Positions 17,277-25,339 of a stretch of 62,854 nt of DNA are shown piece by piece; position 1 is the stretch's first letter, and each line of letters begins with the position of its first letter. A program made the position numbers and the translations under genes. The DNA is from Clostridia bacterium. GTDB lineage: Bacteria > Bacillota_A > Clostridia > Oscillospirales > CAG-272. The stretch is taken from assembly GCA_017414585.1 (NCBI GenBank), contig JAFQLN010000018.1, positions 1-62,854 on the forward strand, read 5' to 3'. The notes beneath the pieces are model-generated. The model was not told the origin of the DNA. It ran no database searches and worked only from the letters and a program-made list of their open reading frames with translations.

Positions 17277-18323
17277 TCAGATGGTTACTTCAGCGTGTGC
17301 TTCTGCGCTTCTGTAAATACCGTCGAGCATTCTCTGAACGGTAACTGCATCTTCGATGGGAGAAATGGGCGTCTTGCCTTCGTTCACGCATTCGATGAAA
17401 TGACGGATTTCTTCCACGAAGTAGTTGTTATGCTGCACTTCGGGCTTGAGGTCGGTGAGATAACCGTTTTCGTCTTCCGTATAAATCGTAAGAGGCTCAA
17501 ATGTGCATCCTGCCTTGGAGCCGAAAAGCTGGGTGGTCGCACATTCGGGACCGTTGATCGCCCATGCGATTTCAGCCATCATGGACTTACCGCCTTCAAA
17601 GCGGAAGAATACGGTTGCAGAGTCTTCGGTATCAAACACACCCTTGCCTTTTCCGAAGGGCTGCCATCTGGAAATACCCTTGGTCTGGAAATCGCCGATC
17701 CGGTAAGAAGTTTCAGCGGATACGGAAATCGGCTTCGGTCTGTCCATCAGATACCATGTACGGTCGATCGCATGAACGCCGATATCGAGAACGGGACCGC
17801 CGCCTGCGAGTTCCTTATCGGTGAACCATCCGCCGGGAGTACCTCTGCGGCGAACATACAGCGTCTTTGCGGCGTAAATTTCACCGAAAACGCCTTCTTC
17901 ATACAGTTCACGAACCTTGATCTGTTCAGCACCGTAACGAGTAACAACAGCCAGCATGAACTGCACGCCCGCTTCTTTGACAGCCTTTTCAATTGCAAGA
18001 CCCTGTTCAAGCGTTGCGGCAAGGGGCTTTTCACAGAGAACATTCTTCCCTGCCTTCGCTGCAGCAATACATACGGGAGCGTGTGCCGCTGTCCATGTGC
18101 AGACATCAATATAATCGACATCTTCGTTTGCAAGCAGATCTTCAACGGATGCATAGTAGTGCGGAATACCAAATTTTTCAGCTGCTGCCTGTGCTCTTTC
18201 GGGAACGATATCAGCAATTGCAACCACTTCTGCAAGGTCGGTAAGATTTCTGTATGCAGGAAGGTGCGCACTTGTAGCAATATTACCCGCACCGACAATA
18301 CCGACTCTCAGTTTCTTTGCCAT
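17277..18323 (-). CDS. Gfo/Idh/MocA family NAD(P)-dependent oxidoreductase
   Basis: A 348-aa sugar-type dehydrogenase. The N-terminal Rossmann domain has GIVGAGNIATSAHLPAY, the family nucleotide loop. CEKPLAATLEQG contains the conserved catalytic-region lysine, and GGPVLDIGVHAIDRTWYLM contains the conserved D and H of the C-terminal domain. ATG 18323 is chosen because GGAGAAAGGA precedes it; an earlier in-frame start at 18356 lacks an RBS. It is transcribed alone, divergent from an acetyl-esterase-like gene. Members oxidise or reduce sugars, inositols or glycosides; the substrate cannot be read from sequence. Confidence 0.88.
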   Translation of the reverse strand: MAKKLRVGIVGAGNIATSAHLPAYRNLTDLAEVVAIADIVPERAQAAAEKFGIPHYYASVEDLLANEDVDYIDVCTWTAAHAPVCIAAAKAGKNVLCEKPLAATLEQGLAIEKAVKEAGVQFMLAVVTRYGAEQIKVRELYEEGVFGEIYAAKTLYVRRRGTPGGWFTDKELAGGGPVLDIGVHAIDRTWYLMDRPKPISVSAETSYRIGDFQTKGISRWQPFGKGKGVFDTEDSATVFFRFEGGKSMMAEIAWAINGPECATTQLFGSKAGCTFEPLTIYTEDENGYLTDLKPEVQHNNYFVEEIRHFIECVNEGKTPISPIEDAVTVQRMLDGIYRSAEAHAEVTI

Positions 18324-18477
18324 AATTTTTTCCTTTCTCCGACTATAGCGGATCAATCAAACACTGAATCATCATGCACGGCTTCTCCATACATGATATA
18401 TTGGTTTTATCATATCACATTCTCCCGATAAAATCAAGAAAAAAACGCATATTTATCCCTTTTTATCTTTAATTTTC

Positions 18478-18506
18478 TTGACATCCGCCGTTGATCATCT
18501 TATAAT
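18478..18506 (+). promoter_or_regulatory. Promoter of the esterase-like gene
   Basis: Perfect TTGACA, 17-base spacer, TATAAT; short leader of about 25 bases with AGGAG before ATG 18539. Confidence 0.85.
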
Positions 18507-18538
18507 GAAAGCAAAAATACATTACTCAGGAGAATACC

Positions 18539-19366
18539 ATGACATACCAGAGAATTCCGCTTTCCTCGAGCGTATATCCCGAAAAAGACAATGTATATCT
18601 GGAAGCATATGTTCCCGACAAGCTCCCGCACTGTATACGTCCCGCGATTCTCGTTATTCCCGGCGGCGGTTACGGATGTGTCTGCTCCGACCGTGAAGGA
18701 GAACCGATTGCCCTCGCCTTCATTGCACAGGGCTATGCCGCTTTTGTTCTGCACTATTCCGTTGCACGCAGCCGTGTCTATCCCGCACAGCTCTGTGAAG
18801 CGTCCCTTGCCATGGCGCATATCCGCACGCACGCGGACGCATACGGTATCGACCCGGGCAAAGTTTTTGTCACCGGTTTTTCCGCCGGCGGACATCTGGC
18901 AGGATCGCTCGGTATTTTCTGGCACCGTCAGGAAGTCTATGACGCGACAGGTCTCGAATACGGGATCAACCGCCCGGACGGCATGATGCTCGCGTATCCT
19001 GTTGTCTCCTCGGACTGCGTATTCAGTCACTCCGGCTCTTTCAAAAATCTGCTGGGAACGGATGAACCGACGGAAGAACAACTGGAATATGTGAGCCTTG
19101 AAAAGCACGTAGACGAGCATTCCGCATCGCTGTACATCATGCATACATCGAACGATGCGGTTGTTCCGGTGAAAAACGCGCTTGTTCTCGCAGAAGCCTA
19201 TGCAAAAGCCGGACGCACCTTTGAGCTGCATATTTATCCCGATGCCCCCCACGGCGCTGCTCTCGGCAATCACATCACCTGGAGCGGCAACCCGAAATTC
19301 GACAATGCCGCCATTGCCAAGTGGATTGAAAATGCTGCATTCTGGGCGCAGTCACTGAGCGAATAA
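18539..19366 (+). CDS. Alpha/beta hydrolase, acetyl (xylan) esterase-like
   Basis: A 275-aa cytoplasmic serine hydrolase. PGGGYGCVCSDREGEP supplies the oxyanion-hole region, GFSAGGHLAGS the nucleophile elbow, NDAVVPVKNA the acid residue and DAPHGAALG the histidine. This layout is typical of BD-FAE/Axe-like esterases that remove acetyl groups from imported oligosaccharides. No signal peptide, so it acts inside the cell. Its strong own promoter and the divergent oxidoreductase suggest a carbohydrate side-chain role. Exact substrate inferred only. Confidence 0.83.
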   Translation: MTYQRIPLSSSVYPEKDNVYLEAYVPDKLPHCIRPAILVIPGGGYGCVCSDREGEPIALAFIAQGYAAFVLHYSVARSRVYPAQLCEASLAMAHIRTHADAYGIDPGKVFVTGFSAGGHLAGSLGIFWHRQEVYDATGLEYGINRPDGMMLAYPVVSSDCVFSHSGSFKNLLGTDEPTEEQLEYVSLEKHVDEHSASLYIMHTSNDAVVPVKNALVLAEAYAKAGRTFELHIYPDAPHGAALGNHITWSGNPKFDNAAIAKWIENAAFWAQSLSE

Positions 19367-19409
19367 TGTAAATATTTTATGAACCAAACCAGCAAAGTTC
19401 CCCTTTCCC

Positions 19410-19438
19410 TTGACGATTCCCTTCCCTTTTGTTATAAT
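19410..19438 (+). promoter_or_regulatory. Promoter of the CNNM/CorC gene with long leader
   Basis: TTGACG, 17-base spacer, TATAAT. Transcription from about 19446 leaves an unusually long leader of about 205 bases before the ATG at 19652, containing a small ORF with its own RBS. Confidence 0.75.
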
Positions 19439-19476
19439 AAGAGAAATATCAACGGAAAACTCCAAGGAGAATCCAC

Positions 19477-19581
19477 ATGGAATGCGATAACGACGGGGAC
19501 GATCCCGCGGCGAATCCCATCGGCCTGTTTCTTTATACACAATTACAAAACAAATATCGGCATATCTGCACGCTATCGTGA
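19477..19581 (+). CDS. Small leader ORF, 34 codons
   Basis: The ATG follows AAGGAGAATCCAC, a good Shine-Dalgarno at proper spacing. The ORF codes for a 34-aa peptide (starts MECDNDGDDPAANPIG, ends HICTLS), acidic at the front and with no recognised family. It lies in the leader of the CNNM/CorC gene, 70 bases before that start. It could be a regulatory leader peptide, a real small protein or chance. Confidence 0.35.
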   Translation: MECDNDGDDPAANPIGLFLYTQLQNKYRHICTLS

Positions 19582-19651
19582 CAGGTATGCCTTTTTGTGT
19601 CTGTTTTTCGTTTGATTTTACATAATTATTCATAAAGGAGCACTTATCCCC

Positions 19652-21001
19652 ATGCCCGGCGACAGTATACCGACTCTGATAGCGATGCTTGTCTGCATCA
19701 TCATGTCCGCTTATTTTTCCGCAACGGAGACTTCATTTTCTTCCCTCAACAAAACCCGCGTAAAAACCTATGCCGAAAAAGGTGACCGCCGCGCGGAGCT
19801 TGTCCTCAATCTTTCGGAGCATTACGACAAGCTCATCTCCACAATTTTGATCGGCAACAACATTGTCAACATTCTTCTCACCTCTCTCGGCACTGTGCTG
19901 TTCATCAATCTGCTCGGCGATATCGGTGCGACGGTTTCAACGATTGTGATCACCGTACTGGTTCTCATCTTCGGCGAAATCTCCCCGAAAAGCATTGCGA
20001 AAGACTGCCCCGAAAAATTCGCCATGTTTTCCGCTCCCCTCCTGCGCGGATTCATCTGGATTCTCACCCCTCTGAACTTCATTTTCTCCGGATGGAAGCT
20101 GCTTCTCAACAAAATCTTCAAGCTCGGGAAAAATGACGGTATTTCGCAGGAAGAGCTTTTGATGATCGTGGACGAAGTTGCGGAAGAAGGCACCATTGAC
20201 GATGAAGACAGCACGCTGATCCGCAACGCCATTGAATTCAACGACCGCAAAGCCGAGGATATTCTCACGCACCGTCTCGATCTGGAGGCATATCCTGCGG
20301 ATGTAACCAAAGAAAAGCTCGCCATGGGCTTCACAGAAACGCGCTTCTCCCGTCTTTTGATCTACGAAGATACCATTGACAATATCATCGGCGTGGTGCA
20401 TCAGAAAGATTTCTATGTCGGCGGGGGCATCACGGAAAAATCTGTTGCGGACATCATGACGCCTCCGTTGTTCATCCACCGCGGTGAAAAAATCAAGGAT
20501 CTGCTTGGGCTTCTGCAGCGTGAAAAATCACATATTGCGGTTGTTCTCGACGGCTATGGCGGCACGCTCGGCATTGTTACAATGGAAGACATTCTCGAAG
20601 AGCTTGTCGGCGATATCTGGGACGAGCACGACGAAGTGGAAATCGACTTCCATCAGACCGGAGAAAACACCTACCGTGTCAGCGGCGGCGTGAATTTCGA
20701 GGAATTCTGCAAGTTCTTTGAAATCACTGCGGAAACCGACAGCGTCACCCTCGCCGGCTGGATTATGGAGCAAATCGGTCAGCTTCCCGATCACGGCGAT
20801 GCGTTTGAATATGAAAATCTTGCCATTACCGTAACCGAAACAGACGGACGCCGTGTGTCCTATGTGGAAGTCATCCGTTCTCCTGAAGAAAACGAGGATG
20901 ACGAAAAGACAAAGAAAGACGCAAAGGAATCCAAAGAAGCGAAGGAATCCAAGAATCCGAAAAAGGAATCCTCCGCCAAGGACAAAAGTTCAGCCAAATA
21001 A
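19652..21001 (+). CDS. CNNM/CorC (hemolysin C) family transporter-like protein
   Basis: A 449-aa integral membrane protein: DUF21 domain with about four membrane segments (residues 5-150; MSAYFSATETSFSSLN is the conserved opening), a CBS pair (about 195-325; DVKTP-like DIMTPP and LDGYGGTLGIVTMEDILEELVGDIWDEHDE) and a CorC/HlyC C-terminal domain (about 340-420). The tail is Lys/Glu/Ser-rich and disordered. The family is linked to magnesium or cobalt efflux and resistance. RBS AAAGGAG precedes the start. The structured-looking long leader may carry control. It is not a haemolysin despite the old name. Confidence 0.88.
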   Translation: MPGDSIPTLIAMLVCIIMSAYFSATETSFSSLNKTRVKTYAEKGDRRAELVLNLSEHYDKLISTILIGNNIVNILLTSLGTVLFINLLGDIGATVSTIVITVLVLIFGEISPKSIAKDCPEKFAMFSAPLLRGFIWILTPLNFIFSGWKLLLNKIFKLGKNDGISQEELLMIVDEVAEEGTIDDEDSTLIRNAIEFNDRKAEDILTHRLDLEAYPADVTKEKLAMGFTETRFSRLLIYEDTIDNIIGVVHQKDFYVGGGITEKSVADIMTPPLFIHRGEKIKDLLGLLQREKSHIAVVLDGYGGTLGIVTMEDILEELVGDIWDEHDEVEIDFHQTGENTYRVSGGVNFEEFCKFFEITAETDSVTLAGWIMEQIGQLPDHGDAFEYENLAITVTETDGRRVSYVEVIRSPEENEDDEKTKKDAKESKEAKESKNPKKESSAKDKSSAK

Positions 21002-21004
21002 ACG

Positions 21005-21053
21005 AAAAGGAGCTGTTTCCCGCCGAATGCAGGCAGGAGACAGTTCCTTTTTT
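21005..21053 (+). terminator. Terminator between convergent CNNM and VanY genes
   Basis: AAAAGGAGCTGTTTCC pairs with GGAGACAGTTCCTTTT (G-U pairs), followed by six T; it can also act on the minus strand through the A-rich side. Confidence 0.85.
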
Positions 21054-21055
21054 CA

Positions 21056-22159
21056 TCAATATTCGTACTGCGAAATGATGCCGAGGTATTCTTCCAGACA
21101 CTTTCCGCTTTCGGAGACGAGTCTTGCCGTTTCCTTGCCGAGATAACGGATATGCCACGGTTCGTACATATAGCCGGTAATCTCTTCCTTATCTGCAGGA
21201 TAGCGGATAATAAAGCCGTATTCCACGCAGTGTTCAGCCAGCCAGATGCCTTCCTTGGTTTCACCGAAATTCTGTTCCAGAGAATTGAGGTCGAACGCAA
21301 GTCCGGTCTGGTGCTCACTGTGTCCGGGGCGCGCCGAATAACGGTCTGCCTCCAGTTTTCCCTCCCGGCTGACGTAGGTATTGTACAGCATTTTCTGCGT
21401 CTCAAACGCACGGTAGCCCGATTTGAGCCACAGGTTGATGTCGTCCTCCGCTGCCGCCGCGATGAGTTCATCGAGAGCCGCTTTCGCATCGGGATCCACA
21501 CCGGGATCATAGCTCGGCGGAAGTCCGTAAGTCTTGTTGGCAACGAGAATGCCTTCGATATAGGTCACTTCCGATGCGTAGCTTGCCGCATAAACCGTCA
21601 CGGGAATCTCCGCTGTCAGCTCCGGTCTTGCTCCTGCCGCTACGGTAACGGTGCACGTTCCGGGAGAGATGCCGAGAATGCGTCCGTATGCATCCACCGT
21701 CGCTATGTTGGGATCGGAAGTCGCCCAGATTTCGGATTTATCCTGCGCCGCTGTCGGATGCATGGTTACCCACGGCATATCGGACAGTCCGACCGTGATT
21801 TCCACCTGACTGCGGTCAAGGTCGATTGCAAACACGATTCCGTCTCCGCGGTCCGGCAGACTGACGGAAATATTCTCGCCCGGTGCGGAGGTTTCGATTA
21901 CCTCGGGTTCGGGGATTTCCGTCTCCGGTTCTTCGGATTCGGGTTCGGTTTCAGGTGCTTCTGTTTCGGGCGGAAGGCTTTCTTTTGTTTCAGGCGTTTC
22001 TTCCGTTTCGGGAGCGGTACTTTCGCTCTGCGGAGCATCCGTTTCCTGTGTGGGGGTACGTTCGCTCTCCGGCTTCTCATCCGTCGCCTCGCGCATACAT
22101 CCGCCCATCAGCAGTACCGTGCACAGAAGCATAACGGTAATTTTTTTCAGTTTCATCAT
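21056..22159 (-). CDS. VanY-type D-alanyl-D-alanine carboxypeptidase lipoprotein
   Basis: A 367-aa lipoprotein: signal with lipobox LMGGC, a Glu/Pro/Thr-rich linker (about 25-95), a Big-2 (BID_2-like) domain near 115-190 (WATSDPNIATVDAYGRILGI) and a peptidase M15B domain (about 215-365). Zinc and catalytic residues are in SARPGHSEHQTGLAFDLN and EPWHIRYLG. It trims D-Ala from peptidoglycan stem peptides at the outer membrane face; it need not mean vancomycin resistance, as no vanHAX genes are near. It follows the metallo-hydrolase gene by 14 bases and is co-transcribed with it. Confidence 0.9.
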   Translation of the reverse strand: MMKLKKITVMLLCTVLLMGGCMREATDEKPESERTPTQETDAPQSESTAPETEETPETKESLPPETEAPETEPESEEPETEIPEPEVIETSAPGENISVSLPDRGDGIVFAIDLDRSQVEITVGLSDMPWVTMHPTAAQDKSEIWATSDPNIATVDAYGRILGISPGTCTVTVAAGARPELTAEIPVTVYAASYASEVTYIEGILVANKTYGLPPSYDPGVDPDAKAALDELIAAAAEDDINLWLKSGYRAFETQKMLYNTYVSREGKLEADRYSARPGHSEHQTGLAFDLNSLEQNFGETKEGIWLAEHCVEYGFIIRYPADKEEITGYMYEPWHIRYLGKETARLVSESGKCLEEYLGIISQYEY

Positions 22160-22173
22160 ATTTTATCCTGTCT

Positions 22174-23490
22174 TTATTTCTGTTTTTCTCCGTAAAGATT
22201 CACACCGTCCCATTCTCCGCCGATACAGTCTTCTTCATACAGGACGGTGAACTTTCCGTCTTCAAAGCGGAACGCGGTTGTCTTTTCCTCGTACCAGATA
22301 TTCTCCTCAGAAGCAAGATGACTGATCACATCCGCGAGTTTCGGTGTATTTTCGGGTGTATGGGATCCGAAATAGCTGTTGGGCATGAGCGCATAATCCG
22401 CGTCAATCCATGCGTAAAGTGTGGTCAGATAATTGAAGCAGTGGTGCGCAATCTGCACGACATCCGCTTTCCAGTGTTCCGGGGATGTCACCTTTGTCAT
22501 CAGGCGTTCGAGTTCCACATTCGTATCTCCGAGCCACATAACAGTACCACCGTCCGTGGTCATTTTCAGTATGGTGGATGTGCAGTTGAAGTCGCGCATC
22601 GGGAACTTCGTCGGATCCTCTGCGCAAACGGCATCTTCGTGGGTATACAGGACTTCAAACTGTGTCTTGGCAAGCGTGATTGTCTGTCCCGTATGGAGTT
22701 TTAAAAGCATCGTATCGGGGGAAAGTTCCCGCATGGCTTCCTTGAACACGAAGATATCGGGATCATAGCCCTGCGGTCTGGTCTGATAGGACGGAAGGTT
22801 CATCATCAGGCGTTCAATCACAAACTGACCGGGGTATTTTCTCAGAAGTCTCGGGCAGGCTGCCATGTGGTCGCCGTGCGCGTGGGTGATATACCATGCC
22901 GCGATATGCACCGGTTCTCCTTCCGATGTACCGGACAGTCTGCGCATAAACGCCGCCAGCCCTGCGACAGCTTCTTCCGTACACTGATACCGGTGCCCGC
23001 CGTCCATGACAAACAGCTTGCCGTCCGCGAGTCTGACGATATAGAGCATCCCGCAGTTGACGGTCTTATCGGTGACATTGTTGTTCGGGTCGTAGTACAG
23101 CGCATACTGCACAATCTGAGCGGGTTCATCTTCTTCGCAGCAATACGAAAATGTATGCAGTGATACGCCGGCACGGTCTTCGATCAGGCGTACTTCCCCG
23201 GATTGCTTTGTGAAAATGACATAAATCCGCACGCCGTCCTTTTCAAGCTGGGACGCACGGACTGCACTGCTTTCATGAGTATAGGTAAGAGAAAATCCGT
23301 TGTCCGTACATTTTGCGATGTAGTCCGTATATGCTTCGGCATCTGTGCCGGTGATCAGCTGCATCGGGCAGTCTTCGGGTGTATTCCGTTCGCGGTCGTC
23401 AGCAGTCATGCCGCCGCAGTTATAGAGTCCGGGCGCTGCCGTTCCTTGCGTATAGGCAGGTACAAGGGGAGAAAAAGCAAGTTCGTTCAT
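22174..23490 (-). CDS. Metallo-beta-lactamase-fold hydrolase
   Basis: A 438-aa protein with the MBL metal motif THAHGDHMAACPRLL, an upstream FVMDGGHRYQC strand, and WLGDTNVELE plus IAHHCFN supplying later ligands. The N-terminal 130 residues are an extra domain of unknown role. GGAGG sits 6 bases before the third of three consecutive ATGs, so 23490 is preferred; 23496 or 23520 are possible. No signal peptide. Substrate unknown; such Clostridia proteins are often loosely called ComEC-like hydrolases. Confidence 0.78.
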   Translation of the reverse strand: MNELAFSPLVPAYTQGTAAPGLYNCGGMTADDRERNTPEDCPMQLITGTDAEAYTDYIAKCTDNGFSLTYTHESSAVRASQLEKDGVRIYVIFTKQSGEVRLIEDRAGVSLHTFSYCCEEDEPAQIVQYALYYDPNNNVTDKTVNCGMLYIVRLADGKLFVMDGGHRYQCTEEAVAGLAAFMRRLSGTSEGEPVHIAAWYITHAHGDHMAACPRLLRKYPGQFVIERLMMNLPSYQTRPQGYDPDIFVFKEAMRELSPDTMLLKLHTGQTITLAKTQFEVLYTHEDAVCAEDPTKFPMRDFNCTSTILKMTTDGGTVMWLGDTNVELERLMTKVTSPEHWKADVVQIAHHCFNYLTTLYAWIDADYALMPNSYFGSHTPENTPKLADVISHLASEENIWYEEKTTAFRFEDGKFTVLYEEDCIGGEWDGVNLYGEKQK

Positions 23491-23577
23491 CATCATCCTC
23501 CGGTCTGTCTGTTCTTTCATAATACTCCATTTCAGAGGGAAATGCAAGACAATATTGTAAATTCAATCCGACCGTCC

Positions 23578-24660
23578 TCAGTCCGCGTCATCCTCAAGAA
23601 GCGCAATCTGTTCGTTCGGCACCGTATCCTTTTCCTCCCGGCGCGGGAACGGAATGCCGAGGTGCTCATATCCCTGCTGTGTGACCATGCGTCCGCGGAG
23701 AGTCCGTGCGAGGAAACCGATCTGCAGAAGATACGGTTCGCACACATCCTCCAGTGTGACGGCTTCTTCACCGATCGTCGCAGCAAGAGCTTCCAGACCG
23801 ACAGGACCGCCGCCGTAATAACGGATGATGGTTTCCAGCATTCTGCGGTCAGTATTGTCCAGACCCAGCTCGTCAATTTCCAGCATCCGCAAAGCATTCT
23901 GCGCGATTTCCAGCGTGATTCTGCCGTCCCCCTTTACCTGTGCGTAGTCGCGGACACGCTTGAGCAGACGGTTGGCGATACGGGGCGTTCCGCGCGAACG
24001 GGAAGCAATTTCAATCGCCGCATCGTCGTCAATCGGCACATCCAGAATGGAGGCGGAGCGGCGGATGATATCAGAAAGTTCCTCCGGCGTATACAGCTCC
24101 AGCCGCATCTGCACGCCGAAACGGTCGCGTAGCGGTTTTGACAGCTGACCCGCGCGGGTGGTTGCGCCGATCAGGGTAAAATGGGCAAGGGACAGGTGGA
24201 TACTGCGTGTTGCGGGACCTTTTCCGAGAATGAAATCCACGGCGAAGTCTTCCATCGCGGGATACAGGATTTCTTCGATAGCACGCGAAATGCGGTGAAT
24301 TTCGTCGATGAAGAGCACGTCCCCCTCGCCGAGATTCGTGAGCAGTGCCACCAGATCCCCTTTTTTCTCAATCGCGGGGCCGGAAGTGATATGCAGATTC
24401 ACGCCCATCTCCGCTGCGAGAATCGCCGAAAGCGTTGTTTTGCCGAGTCCGGGGGGGCCGTAGAGCAGGACATGATCCATGCATTCCCCGCGCAGTTTCG
24501 CCGCTTCCAGGAGAATTCTCAGGTTTTCCTTTGCCTTCTCCTGCCCGATATATTCATCCAGCGTATGCGGCCGGAGCGAGGTTTCGTTTTCCTGATCTTC
24601 CTCCTGCATATACGAGGAGGACATGATCCGGTTTTCAAAGTCAAATTCGTTTCCGTTCAT
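23578..24660 (-). CDS. ruvB: Holliday junction branch migration DNA helicase RuvB
   Basis: A 360-aa AAA+ motor of the RuvABC complex. Walker A is GPPGLGKT (68-75), Walker B LFIDEIHR, sensor GATTRAG, arginine finger region LRDRFG, and a winged helix at the C terminus. GGAGTTATCT precedes ATG 24660. It follows ruvA by 16 bases in the order DUF951-yfhO-ruvA-ruvB. No ruvC is present here. Confidence 0.97.
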   Translation of the reverse strand: MNGNEFDFENRIMSSSYMQEEDQENETSLRPHTLDEYIGQEKAKENLRILLEAAKLRGECMDHVLLYGPPGLGKTTLSAILAAEMGVNLHITSGPAIEKKGDLVALLTNLGEGDVLFIDEIHRISRAIEEILYPAMEDFAVDFILGKGPATRSIHLSLAHFTLIGATTRAGQLSKPLRDRFGVQMRLELYTPEELSDIIRRSASILDVPIDDDAAIEIASRSRGTPRIANRLLKRVRDYAQVKGDGRITLEIAQNALRMLEIDELGLDNTDRRMLETIIRYYGGGPVGLEALAATIGEEAVTLEDVCEPYLLQIGFLARTLRGRMVTQQGYEHLGIPFPRREEKDTVPNEQIALLEDDAD

Positions 24661-24676
24661 AGATAACTCCGTTTTT

Positions 24677-25339
24677 TTATCGGTTCTTCATCAGCACGGC
24701 GAGCGCGGATTTGATCAGTTCCTCCACGTCCGCGTTCATGTCCAGATGCTTCATGGCAGCGGCAATTTCGGAACGGGAATATCCGAGCACCGTCAATGCG
24801 TCGCGCACATCCGCCAGCTTGTCCGTCTGCATGGACGCCGCGGAAGACGAAGGCAGGGATACTTCGCCCGGTTCGGAAAGGGAGGCGAAATACGGAAACG
24901 CCTTCGGAATTTTATCTTTCAGTTCGAGAGCCACACGCGCCGCTGTCTTTGCGCCGATACCGGGTGCACGGGAAATGGATTTGGTATCGCCCGCCGCAAC
25001 CGCCGAAGCCAGTCCGCGCGGTGTAAAGAGCGACAGAATCGCCATTCCTGCCTTCGGTCCGATGCCGGACACGGAAATAAGCAGACGGAACATATTGAGT
25101 TCCTCGCGGGTATGGAAGCCGAACAGCTCCACCGCGTCCTCGCGCACTGCCATATGGGTGTAAATCCGCACGGGGTCGGTCAGGAGGGATGTGCCGTCCG
25201 GCGTGTGCTTCGGTGTGGGCAGATGCGAAAGTGTATTCGCTGTTACTGTCACATGGTACCCGACGCCGCAGCATTCAAGTATAATCGAACACGAAGCTGT
25301 GTCCGTTTCAAAAATCTGTCCGTATAAAGTTTCAATCAT
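24677..25339 (-). CDS. ruvA: Holliday junction DNA helicase subunit RuvA
   Basis: A 220-aa tetramer-forming junction-binding protein. It has an N-terminal OB fold ([22 protein letters not shown]), the double helix-hairpin-helix ([13 protein letters not shown] and [20 protein letters not shown]) and a C-terminal domain III that contacts RuvB ([16 protein letters not shown]). It is about 20 residues longer than typical, owing to a Ser/Ala linker before domain III. The ATG overlaps the end of the YfhO gene by 8 bases, so the two are translationally coupled. Confidence 0.96.
   Translation of the reverse strand: MIETLYGQIFETDTASCSIILECCGVGYHVTVTANTLSHLPTPKHTPDGTSLLTDPVRIYTHMAVREDAVELFGFHTREELNMFRLLISVSGIGPKAGMAILSLFTPRGLASAVAAGDTKSISRAPGIGAKTAARVALELKDKIPKAFPYFASLSEPGEVSLPSSSAASMQTDKLADVRDALTVLGYSRSEIAAAMKHLDMNADVEELIKSALAVLMKNR

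Noticed and set aside
21056..22159. Vancomycin resistance gene
   Set aside because: The protein is a VanY-type carboxypeptidase, but without vanH/A/X it is a normal cell-wall enzyme.
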